Of a DNA stretch of 64,000 bases, positions 57,125 through 64,000 are shown in pieces. Origin of the DNA: Hymenobacter citatus (lineage in GTDB: Bacteria; Bacteroidota; Bacteroidia; Cytophagales; Hymenobacteraceae); NCBI RefSeq assembly GCF_014333615.1, contig NZ_JACSCY010000019.1, positions 1 to 64,000 on the forward strand. The letters run 5' to 3'. A program made the position numbers and the translations under genes. Positions within the stretch are counted from its first letter, which is position 1. The number at the start of each line of letters is the position of its first letter. The notes beneath the pieces were generated by a model. That model did no database searches. It was not told where the DNA came from and saw only the letters and a list, made by a program, of their open reading frames with translations.

Positions 57125-58366
57125 CTATTCGGCTGGTACTTGCGCTTTCGAATAAAGGCCTTTATCCAGCTTTTCGGCCATGGCTTCAAATGCACGGATG
57201 GTTTCGTCTACGTCAGCCAGCGTATGCATCGCCGTCGGAATCAGGCGCAGCATGATCACGCCCTTGGGTACCACTGGATACACCACAATAGAGCAGAAAA
57301 TGCCGTAATTCTCTCGTAGATCGAAGGTTATCTGCGTTGCGTCGGAGATTTCACCATTCAGGAACACAGGCGTTACTGGCGACTGGGTAGTGCCTAAGTT
57401 GAAGCCTTTTTCGCGCAAACCGCTTTGCAGGGCGCGTACTACGGTCCAGAGGTTGTCTTTCAGCTCGGGCTTGGTGCGCAGCAGCTCCAGGCGCTTCAGA
57501 GCACCCACTACCAGCGGCATGGGGAGGGATTTGGCGAAAATCTGGCTCCGCATGTTGTAGCGCAAATATTCAATTACCGTTTCCTCGCCGCCCACGAAGG
57601 CGCCAATGCTGGCCATAGACTTCGCAAACGTCGAAAAATATAGGTCGATGCCGTCCTGTACGCCCTGTTCTTCGCCCGTACCAGCGCCCGTAGCCCCCAT
57701 CGTACCGAAGCCGTGGGCGTCATCTACGAACAAACGGAACTCATATTTTTCCTTCAGGGCAATGATTTCTTTCAGCTTGCCCATGTTGCCCGACATGCCA
57801 AACACGCCTTCGGTAATCACCAGAATGCCGCCGCCGGTTTCGTCGGTCAGGCGCTTAGCGCGCTCCAGCTGCTTTTCCAGGTTTTCGATGTTGTTGTGCG
57901 GGTACACAAAGCGCTTACCCTGGTGCAGGCGCACGCCATCAATAATACAGGCGTGCGACTCTGCGTCGTATACAATAGCATCGTGGCGGTTCACAATGGC
58001 GTCGATAATCGACACCACACCCTGGTAGCCGAAGTTGAGCAACATCACGTCGGGCTTCTTGATGAAGTCGGCCAGCTCGCTCTCCAGCTGCTCATGCAGG
58101 TTGGAGTTGCCGCTCATGATGCGCGCCCCCATAGGCAGAGCCATGCCGTACTGGGCGGCCCCATCCACGTCGGCCTGACGGACTTCGGGGTGGTTGGCTA
58201 GGCCCAGATAGTTGTTCAGGCTCCAGGTGAGCACCTCCTTACCGCGAAAAATCATGCGGGGCTTGATTTCGCCTTCCAGTTTGGGAAATGTGAAATAGCC
58301 GTGCGCGTAGTGCGAGTGGCTGCCCAGCGGGCCGCGGTTGGCGGCTATCTTGTTGAAAAGATCCAC
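57125..58366 (-). CDS. Alpha-oxoamine synthase-like PLP enzyme (serine palmitoyl/cysteate acyltransferase type)
   Basis: 413 residues, fold type I PLP enzyme. It starts LGSHSHYAHGYFTFPKLEGEIKPR. The substrate and PLP motifs are NNYLGLANHP, SHACIIDGVRLHQGKR, VDDAHGFGTMG and the PLP lysine in STFAKSMASIGAFVGG. Family members condense an amino acid with an acyl thioester (Kbl, BioF, SPT). The TFAKSMAS form is closer to sphinganine- or sulfonolipid-type synthases than to BioF, so a role in lipid synthesis is suggested. Start is GTG 58366, with no other in-frame ATG. The substrate is inferred. Confidence 0.8.
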   Translation of the reverse strand: MDLFNKIAANRGPLGSHSHYAHGYFTFPKLEGEIKPRMIFRGKEVLTWSLNNYLGLANHPEVRQADVDGAAQYGMALPMGARIMSGNSNLHEQLESELADFIKKPDVMLLNFGYQGVVSIIDAIVNRHDAIVYDAESHACIIDGVRLHQGKRFVYPHNNIENLEKQLERAKRLTDETGGGILVITEGVFGMSGNMGKLKEIIALKEKYEFRLFVDDAHGFGTMGATGAGTGEEQGVQDGIDLYFSTFAKSMASIGAFVGGEETVIEYLRYNMRSQIFAKSLPMPLVVGALKRLELLRTKPELKDNLWTVVRALQSGLREKGFNLGTTQSPVTPVFLNGEISDATQITFDLRENYGIFCSIVVYPVVPKGVIMLRLIPTAMHTLADVDETIRAFEAMAEKLDKGLYSKAQVPAE

Positions 58367-58431
58367 GAAGGAACAGGTTTAATGTGGGAAATACAGACGG
58401 GTAGTGCCAGTGCAAAACGCGCCTAAGAAGA

Positions 58432-58439
58432 CAAAGTTA
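58432..58439 (-). promoter_or_regulatory. Bacteroidota -7 promoter box TAACTTTG
   Basis: Exact TAnnTTTG match 66 bp upstream of the alpha-oxoamine synthase start; a second TACTTTTG lies at 58449-58456. Confidence 0.5.
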
Positions 58440-58534
58440 ACTAAAAAGCAAAAGTAGGTGCCCGCACGGTGGCGTCCAACTGATTTCCGTCAGGTATACC
58501 CGCTTTTTTGGGTAGACAGAAAAGCTGTTTCTTT

Positions 58535-58623
58535 GAGATGGTGAGTGGTGAAATGGTGAGTAGAGATATGCGCAATACATGACAGACGTTCTTACCACTC
58601 ACTATTTCACTACTCACCATCTC
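58535..58623. repeat. Palindrome with GTGAAATG-type arms (class A7)
   Basis: 29-30-bp arms (58535-58563 and 58594-58623) with few mismatches. The loop holds ATGCGCAATACATGACAGACGTTCTT, so the GCGCA and GACGTTCT cores are both present. It lies just before accC and thus within its leader. Confidence 0.85.
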
Positions 58624-58648
58624 ATTACTCCTCCTACCCCACCCTAAT

Positions 58649-60157
58649 ATGAAAGAAATCAAGAAGCTCCTAGTAGCCAACCGCGGCGAAATTGCCCTGC
58701 GCGTGCTGCGCTCGGCCAAGGAAATGGGCCTGCAAACCGTGGCCATCTACTCCGAAGCCGACCGCCACGCCCTGCACGTGCGCTACGCCGACGAGGCCGT
58801 GTGCGTGGGCCCGCCTACCTCCGCCGAAAGCTACCTGCGCGGCGACAAGATTCTGGCCGTGTGCCGTGAGCTGGGCGTCGATGCCATTCATCCTGGCTAT
58901 GGCTTTCTGAGTGAGAATGCCGGTTTCGCCCGCATAGTGCGCGAGGCAGGACTGATTTTCGTGGGGCCGTCGCCGGAGGCCATGGAGATGATGGGCGACA
59001 AGCTTTCGGCTAAGCAGGCGGCCAAAGCCTATAACATTCCGCTGGTGCCGGGCACCGAAGAAGCCATTACGGACGTGGCCGCCGCCCGGCAGATTGCCAC
59101 GGAGGTAGGCTACCCTATTCTCATCAAGGCTTCAGCCGGGGGCGGGGGCAAGGGTATGCGCGTGGTCAGCGCCGACGCTGAGTTTGCCGAGCAGATGCAG
59201 CTGGCCGTATCGGAAGCCACCTCGGCTTTCGGTGATGGGGCAGTTTTTATTGAGAAATACATTGGCGCGCCCCGCCACATCGAGATTCAGGTGCTGGGCG
59301 ATGAGCACGGCAACATTGTGCACCTGTTTGAGCGCGAATGCTCCATTCAGCGCCGTCACCAGAAGGTGATTGAAGAAGCACCCTCCTCGGTGCTTACGCC
59401 CGAGCTACGCGCGGCTATGGGTAGGACGGCCGTGGAGGTAGCCCGCGCCTGCCAGTACACGGGCGCCGGCACAGTGGAGTTTCTGCTCGACGAGCAGCAC
59501 AACTTCTACTTCCTGGAAATGAACACCCGCTTGCAAGTAGAGCATCCCGTCACGGAGCTGATTACAGGCCTCGACCTGGTGAAAGAGCAAATTAAGGTAG
59601 CCCGGGGTGAGAAGCTGAGTTTCGGACAGGACGACCTGCGTATTACCGGCCACGCGCTGGAGCTGCGCGTGTACGCCGAAGATCCGCAGAACAACTTCCT
59701 ACCCGACATCGGCACGCTCACTACCTACGTGCGCCCACAAGGCCCCGGCGTGCGCGTCGACGATGGCTTTGAGCAGGGCATGGACATTCCGATTTACTAC
59801 GACCCTATGATTGCCAAGCTCATCACCTATGGCCACAACCGCCAGGAGGCCATCGAGCGGATGCTGCGCGCCATTGCCGAATACCAGATTACCGGCATCG
59901 CAACCACCCTAAAGTTTGGCACCTACGTGCTGCAACACCCTGCTTTCGTTTCGGGGCATTTCGACACCAACTTCATCCGCGACCATTTCCCTGCCGACGC
60001 TCTCACGCCCCCTACCCCCGATGAGGACACCGCCAAGGTAGCGGCCGTGCTGGCCGCTATGCTGCTAGAAACCAAGAAACCGCAAGTAGCTCCGGCAACG
60101 GAAGCGAGCAGCACGGGCACTTCGGCGTGGCGGCAAAACCGATTAGGTGGCCGGTAG
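58649..60157 (+). CDS. accC: Acetyl-CoA carboxylase, biotin carboxylase subunit
   Basis: 502 residues, full length. LLVANRGEIALRVLR is the canonical start. The ATP-grasp Gly-rich loop IKASAGGGGKGMRVV, GFLSENAGFA, IEIQVLGDEHGNIVHLFERECSIQRRHQK and EMNTRLQVEHPVTE are intact. It carboxylates biotin on AccB for fatty-acid synthesis. The C-terminal extension (about 50 residues) is rich in Ala/Thr. No accB lies next to it. Confidence 0.97.
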   Translation: MKEIKKLLVANRGEIALRVLRSAKEMGLQTVAIYSEADRHALHVRYADEAVCVGPPTSAESYLRGDKILAVCRELGVDAIHPGYGFLSENAGFARIVREAGLIFVGPSPEAMEMMGDKLSAKQAAKAYNIPLVPGTEEAITDVAAARQIATEVGYPILIKASAGGGGKGMRVVSADAEFAEQMQLAVSEATSAFGDGAVFIEKYIGAPRHIEIQVLGDEHGNIVHLFERECSIQRRHQKVIEEAPSSVLTPELRAAMGRTAVEVARACQYTGAGTVEFLLDEQHNFYFLEMNTRLQVEHPVTELITGLDLVKEQIKVARGEKLSFGQDDLRITGHALELRVYAEDPQNNFLPDIGTLTTYVRPQGPGVRVDDGFEQGMDIPIYYDPMIAKLITYGHNRQEAIERMLRAIAEYQITGIATTLKFGTYVLQHPAFVSGHFDTNFIRDHFPADALTPPTPDEDTAKVAAVLAAMLLETKKPQVAPATEASSTGTSAWRQNRLGGR

Positions 60158-60256
60158 CCTACGGCGCACCGGTTGTTGTATCAACACGTTGCATTGCGGA
60201 GGCACATGCCATACTCAGCAGACAAGCAAATCAATACAATTCTCTACCCTACCCTT

Positions 60257-60598
60257 ATGACGACCTCACTTTCGCACAATCTGTTTGTGCACCACGTGCT
60301 GTTTTACATGCCTGAAACCGCTACCGACGCTGACAAGGCGAAACTACTGGAAGGCCTCCACCTGCTCCAGCAAATTTCGTCCGTCAAACTAGCGCACATT
60401 GGCACCCCGGCAGCCACCAATCGCGCCGTTATCGAGCGCAGCTACACCTATTCCTGGCTGTGTTTCTTTGAGAATGCAGAGGCTGAAGCAGACTACCAGC
60501 AGCACCCACTACACGATGAGTTTCGGGAACAATATGCCCGTTACTGGGAAAAGGTAGTGATTTACGATTCGGTAGGAACAACGCAGCGTAAATCATAA
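60257..60598 (+). CDS. Dabb (stress-responsive A/B barrel) domain protein
   Basis: 113 residues. It begins LFVHHVLFYMPETATDADKAKLLEGL, the beta strand with conserved His and the helix of Dabb proteins. YTYSWLCFFENAEAEADYQQHPLHDEFREQYARYWEKVVIYD is the second half with conserved HP and H. Such dimeric barrels have varied or unknown roles. ATG 60257 fits the fold start; upstream frame is not needed. It is followed by a terminator. Confidence 0.85.
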   Translation: MTTSLSHNLFVHHVLFYMPETATDADKAKLLEGLHLLQQISSVKLAHIGTPAATNRAVIERSYTYSWLCFFENAEAEADYQQHPLHDEFREQYARYWEKVVIYDSVGTTQRKS

Positions 60599-60641
60599 GT
60601 GTATTCATTTTTTCTGCTGGCTAGTTGCAGCACTATATAGC

Positions 60642-60687
60642 AAGAGCCGTGCTCGTGGCCACTCTGTTGGCACACGGCACGGCTCTT
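60642..60687 (+). terminator. Intrinsic terminator after the Dabb gene
   Basis: An 11-bp perfect stem (AAGAGCCGTGC and complement) with a partially paired 24-nt loop, 44 bp after the Dabb stop. No strong T-tract follows, so confidence is moderate. Confidence 0.6.
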
Positions 60688-60758
60688 CAGGTAGTAGACT
60701 TGTTAAAAAGGCAGAAATTTCATAAAACTGATACGCTAGCAAAAGCTTTACCCGTGTT

Positions 60759-61460
60759 TTATATGGCGCTGCCTAAGACATAAGATAGTAGGGAGCGGAC
60801 ATCATTGAACATACTATTCATCTGGTAGGTCATCAGAAACAGCCCTATATAAAACAAACCTGGATGCTGCTGCTGCCACGTAAGAATAGGCGTATAGAAA
60901 ATGCGCCGTATAGTTGGTAGATTAGCTAGACACGCAGCAACAATACCTACTAATGCTCCCACCACTATATCACTGGGATAATGATAGCCCAGAAAGACCC
61001 GTGGGAAACAAATCATTGATAGCGTATAAAGCACTGCCAGAGTACCCAGCCAGCGGGAAAGAAAGAAAAAGCCTATAGATAGAGCAAAAAACATGGTTGC
61101 ATGGTCGCTCGGAAAAGAGGTTCTGGTATCCAAATTTGCCAGTTGCTCAATAGGCGCAATCAAATTCAGCTCAGCAGTATAGAGTGGACGATTGCGAAAG
61201 GGTAGCACGTGCGTGAGCATACGGGTAGTGAACATACCTACCAGGCTTCCAACCAATATACCTATGATGATCAGCCGAGTCCGCTTGCTCGCCGCTGCGG
61301 TATCGTCTTTGAACCAAAGCCACCAAATAGCTATCATAAATAGCCCGCATTTAACCAAGTTGTTGCCACTTACAAACAAGCTAAATGAGCTCCACGAAGG
61401 GGAATCAACAGCAAGTTTATTTAAACCTACCAAAATCTGTGTGTCTATGTTCAGCAGCAT
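60759..61460 (-). CDS. PAP2-family phosphatase
   Basis: 233 residues with five to six membrane helices. The three PAP2 phosphatase motifs are present: HVLPFRNRPL for KxxxxxxRP, PSDHA, and PRVFLGYHYPSDI for SRxxxxxHxxxD (here Ser replaced by Pro). The enzyme would dephosphorylate lipid pyrophosphates such as undecaprenyl pyrophosphate at the membrane. The motif-1 Lys is also replaced. ATG 61460 is chosen (MLLNIDTQ). The upstream gap is AT-rich. Confidence 0.88.
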   Translation of the reverse strand: MLLNIDTQILVGLNKLAVDSPSWSSFSLFVSGNNLVKCGLFMIAIWWLWFKDDTAAASKRTRLIIIGILVGSLVGMFTTRMLTHVLPFRNRPLYTAELNLIAPIEQLANLDTRTSFPSDHATMFFALSIGFFFLSRWLGTLAVLYTLSMICFPRVFLGYHYPSDIVVGALVGIVAACLANLPTIRRIFYTPILTWQQQHPGLFYIGLFLMTYQMNSMFNDVRSLLSYVLGSAI

Positions 61461-62008
61461 AAGATTAGGATATATGTGAATTACAAGACGCAATAAATGA
61501 CAAAAAAATAACAAAATAATAATAATTAAATAACTAAATTATTGCTGACCCCTTAAAAACTTTTGCGGTTTAGAGAAAGTTTTCGAAGTATTATATGATT
61601 CCTTTTTTCTCCTATTTTTATTATTTAGAGAAGGATGCAAATACTTATTGCTCCGTGTCAGGTTAACTTATTCACACGACCCCAGGATACTCTGCCAAGC
61701 ACTTGAATTAGATATAAATTTCTCTAGAAAATCCTCATGTATACGCACAAAAAAGCCCCTTACTAGCGGGGCGTTTTTGCGTCGTTATCTTACACTTTGT
61801 TTATTCCATGTTTGGGTAATAGTGTGTAGGTTGCTTTTGCGCCGTAGCTGCAAGAGCTTGTATAGGTCAAGCCAGCAAGAAATATCTGCTGCGATAATTT
61901 TGCTTTGCTGCCTGACTCTTTTTCAAGGCAAGGTACATAGCTAGATCATGGACATTTGGGCAGCAATCATCTTTCCATGCAATGCAGGCTAACACTGCAC
62001 AGTATCGA
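61461..62008. other. 548-bp AT-rich gap with a terminator
   Basis: No gene is supported. 61480-61640 is very AT-rich and holds the PAP2 promoter. A hairpin at 61743-61782 ends the region towards the BLUF gene. The frame at 61648-61944 has no conserved-looking content. Confidence 0.5.
61743..61782. terminator. Intrinsic terminator (bidirectional)
   Basis: ACGCA, AAAAA, GCCCC and GGGGC, GTTTTTGCGT pair around TTACTAG. The A- and T-runs at the ends serve both strands. It is 227 bp beyond the stop of the BLUF gene. Confidence 0.7.
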
Positions 62009-62599
62009 CTACGTGTGCAAGTAAGTAGTTGGATAATCACGTCTCCACTCTGCCAGCAGAACCAACAGTGTCGGGTCGGTAATAGGAATTTTGGGTAGCA
62101 GCAAACGGTACCGTTGCGCTTGCCAATAGTCCAACAGCCAGTAAAATTCTTCGGGCTCAGGATCAGCAAACGCCATGGCCCACCCGGTAAACACCCGTTG
62201 TGACTGCACAGCGCGGTACAACATCGTAATCTGCTGGTGCCGTCTGTCCTTCTGGATGCGCGCGTAAAGAGGCTCTAAAACGTCTTCGCCTCCTTCCAGA
62301 AACTGAATGAAGTGACCATTATGGTAGAAAAGTAGACCTGTAATACCGTGCTGCTGATTATAGGTCCGCGCTTCTTCCAATAAATCAACTAGCTCTGCCT
62401 CTGAAAATGATTGCCGTGCCCGGCTCTCATATACTAGTCGTAAAATAGGTACTTCAGGCAGTTTGTGTTGCTGGCTGATAGTTGATAATGCCGTTGCAAC
62501 CAGATAGTCGGGCAACTCAGGAAGCGGCAGTGTAGCTGTAGCAGCAGCCAAACGCAAAAGTGCATGGTGACGCTGCGAAGTAGTTAACGATGACTCCAC
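62009..62599 (-). CDS. BLUF-domain blue-light photoreceptor
   Basis: 196 residues. After about 50 residues of helical, unrecognised sequence, the BLUF domain (55-145) has Y57 in LVYESRAR, N81, Q99 in FIQFLEG, W140 and M142 in GWAMAF. The spacings (24, 18, 41) are those of AppA. It should bind FAD and sense blue light. There is no output domain. Start is GTG 62599, since no in-frame ATG exists upstream of the domain. It is separate from the other BLUF by 10 kb. Confidence 0.9.
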   Translation of the reverse strand: MESSLTTSQRHHALLRLAAATATLPLPELPDYLVATALSTISQQHKLPEVPILRLVYESRARQSFSEAELVDLLEEARTYNQQHGITGLLFYHNGHFIQFLEGGEDVLEPLYARIQKDRRHQQITMLYRAVQSQRVFTGWAMAFADPEPEEFYWLLDYWQAQRYRLLLPKIPITDPTLLVLLAEWRRDYPTTYLHT

Positions 62600-62625
62600 C
62601 TGCCCATGTACGTATCAGGGCTTAT

Positions 62626-63345
62626 TTAGATTAAATCTCCTAGCTCCCGCACCCCCAGAATTCGCTCTTTCGTGAAGCCTTCGCCAAACTCTACCCCTAT
62701 CATGTGGCCAAACTCGCGGGCACGGGCTTCCATAAACTTGCTAAACTCCAACGACGAGAGGTACGTGCTAGGCGCATCTAGGTCGGGGTTAAAGAATTGC
62801 GTTTTATAGGCAAGTATAGACGCCCACTTCTTTTCCCAGTGTGGGGTGATGTCCACCACAAAGTCGGGCATAATAGGGCGGTCCTGAATGAAATGGTAGA
62901 CGTGCTTAGGCCGCCATGCCGCTTGGGGCTGACCAGCCTCGTCCAGCGTTTCAATCATGCGCAGGCCCGCCAGAAAACAGGCATCGGTAATAAGCTGGGC
63001 GGCGCGGCCGTGGTCGGGGTGGCGGTCGGTTACAGCGTTACACAGTACCACATCGGGTTGGTGGCGGCGCAGAGCGGCGATGATAGGGAGCTGATGTTCC
63101 CGGTCGTTGCGGAAAAAGCCGTCGGGTAGGCTCAAGTTTTCGCGCACCGACACGCCCAGGAGCTGGCTGGCCTCGGCGGCCTCGGCAGCCCGTGTTTCGG
63201 GCGTGCCGCGCGTACCTAGCTCCCCGCGTGTGAGGTCCACGATTCCAATCTTTTTTCCTAGAGCCGTAGCCGCCAGTAACGTGCCGGCACAAGACATTTC
63301 CACATCGTCCGGGTGGGCCGCAATAGCCAGAATATCGAGCTTCAT
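62626..63345 (-). CDS. bshB1: Bacillithiol biosynthesis deacetylase
   Basis: 239 residues, LmbE/PIG-L fold. The zinc site is AAHPDDVEMSCAGTLL, followed by DLTRGELGTRGTPETRAAEA and DRHPDHGRAAQL with the third His. It deacetylates GlcNAc-malate in bacillithiol synthesis, which makes the main low-molecular-weight thiol of this group. It may supply the thiol cofactor of DinB-like transferases such as the protein at 34199 (inference). Confidence 0.95.
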   Translation of the reverse strand: MKLDILAIAAHPDDVEMSCAGTLLAATALGKKIGIVDLTRGELGTRGTPETRAAEAAEASQLLGVSVRENLSLPDGFFRNDREHQLPIIAALRRHQPDVVLCNAVTDRHPDHGRAAQLITDACFLAGLRMIETLDEAGQPQAAWRPKHVYHFIQDRPIMPDFVVDITPHWEKKWASILAYKTQFFNPDLDAPSTYLSSLEFSKFMEARAREFGHMIGVEFGEGFTKERILGVRELGDLI

Positions 63346-63348
63346 TTT

Positions 63349-63430
63349 GTATGGGGTCTTGGAGTTTTGGAGACTGAGGGTCTTTGATTTTAGTTACGAT
63401 GCATTGCAGTCCCTCATGGCTTGCAGAACA
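63349..63430. repeat. Degenerate GGGTCTTG-type repeat (class B5)
   Basis: GGGGTCTTGGAGTTTTGGAGA and GGGTCTTTGATTT, opposed by a weak ACCAAGACATGCAGTCACCAAAACTC. It is a decayed member of class B, upstream of bshB1. Confidence 0.6.
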
Positions 63431-63458
63431 TCAACCAAGACATGCAGTCACCAAAACT

Positions 63459-64000
63459 CTATTTTATCCGTAGCGTACGGCCCGGACGCAGGATACCTAT
63501 GTTGCCATTCAAGCGACGTATCTGCGCCTGCGATACGCCATATTTCTGCGCAATTCCCGAAACTGTGTCACCCGACCGGATACGGTGCGTGACCGTGCGC
63601 CGCGCCGAGGATGCGCCTCGGCTCCCGCTTCTGCCCGACGACGAACGGCTACTCAGCGCCCGGCTATAGTAGTTGAACAGGGCCGAGGTGATCTGAAAAT
63701 TATCACTCCACAGCTTATATTCCGGGAAGTCATACATCCGGGATGGGTCGATGGGGTTGCCCTCATAGCGCACCTCAAAGTGCAGATGCGAGCCGGTGCT
63801 CCGCCCGGTGCTACCACCCAGGCCAATTACTTCCCCAGCCTTTACAAAGGTGCCTACGGGTAGCAGCGACTTACTCAGGTGACCGTACAGGGTTTCTACC
63901 CCATTATAGTGCCGTACTAGTAGGTAGTTACCATAGCCCGAGCCGTCCCACTTCGAGATGCGAATTACTCCGTCGAAAGCGGCCCGCACGGAGTCGCCGG
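63459..64000 (-). CDS. M23 peptidase with C-terminal LysM domain (cut by window edge)
   Basis: The frame is open to the edge, so the start lies beyond. The M23 domain has GNYLLVRHYNGVETLYGHLSK and SHLHFEVRYEG, the HxH metal pair. The Ser/Arg-rich linker leads to a LysM domain (THRIRSGDTVSGIAQKYGVSQAQIRRLNG ... RTLRIK). It cleaves or binds peptidoglycan cross-links in the envelope. The LxxH upstream motif may lie outside the window. Confidence 0.9.
   Translation of the reverse strand, partial: GDSVRAAFDGVIRISKWDGSGYGNYLLVRHYNGVETLYGHLSKSLLPVGTFVKAGEVIGLGGSTGRSTGSHLHFEVRYEGNPIDPSRMYDFPEYKLWSDNFQITSALFNYYSRALSSRSSSGRSGSRGASSARRTVTHRIRSGDTVSGIAQKYGVSQAQIRRLNGNIGILRPGRTLRIK

Noticed and set aside
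61648..61944. 98-codon frame in the 61461-62008 gap
   Set aside because: Contains the 61743 terminator and has no conserved-looking content.
1..64000. tRNA, rRNA, insertion sequence or prophage
   Set aside because: No cloverleaf-like or transposase-like sequence was noticed; this was by eye, so a tRNAscan or ISfinder run would be the decisive check.

Overview
The window comes from a GC-rich Bacteroidota chromosome, most likely a Hymenobacter-like member of the Cytophagales (inference). The pointers are a subtilase with a C-terminal type IX secretion sorting domain, TAnnTTTG promoter boxes with few Shine-Dalgarno sites, a histone H1-like protein, an HU/SPOR fusion, TonB-dependent receptors and a bacillithiol deacetylase. 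Every complete gene is chromosomal in character. I see no rRNA, tRNA, CRISPR array, phage or transposase.

Layout. 1-2 kb: the end of a probable alpha/beta hydrolase, an AT-rich gap with repeated boxes, and an unknown, possibly DNA-binding protein. 2-8 kb: envelope and glycolipid genes (GT39/ArnT-like transferase, GDPD, sugar-nucleotide epimerase, lipoprotein, tandem LAB_N membrane protein, GT2). 8-13 kb: a Tat-exported sugar isomerase-like protein, a Gfo/Idh/MocA oxidoreductase, a cupin, and a divergent oxidoreductase/TetR pair around a large inverted repeat. 13-24 kb: a complete histidine operon on the minus strand (hisG-D-C-B-H-A-F-IE), led by a His-rich leader peptide and interrupted by three unrelated genes. 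24-34 kb: DUF2911 protein, TonB-dependent receptor, rpe, zinc-ribbon protein, T9SS subtilase, lipoprotein, mnmA and a TrpF-like protein. 34-46 kb: DinB-like protein, trmB, folC, TonB/ExbD/ExbB, HU-SPOR, an outer-membrane barrel and a giant TPR protein. 47-52 kb: histidine kinase, response regulator, carotenoid oxygenase and a receiver-BLUF photoreceptor. 52-64 kb: RES/Xre toxin-antitoxin, a frameshifted phosphoglycerate mutase, holA, tyrS, H1-like protein, alpha-oxoamine synthase, accC, Dabb protein, PAP2 phosphatase, a second BLUF protein, bshB1 and the end of an M23/LysM peptidase.

The most striking feature is non-coding. Many intergenic gaps hold a long palindrome with arms of about 25-46 bp. 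At least five sequence classes are present, several with arms built from short tandem units (GTGAAATG/GTGAGATG, GGGTCTTG, TTAGCTG). Two classes share a GACGTTCTG...CAGAAC core, and the largest class also has a conserved GCGCA-rich loop. They sit at nearly every junction of the histidine and TonB operons. The best single-gene finds are the receiver-BLUF fusion beside a carotenoid oxygenase, the histidine leader peptide, and the three evenly spaced boxes upstream of the RES/Xre pair.
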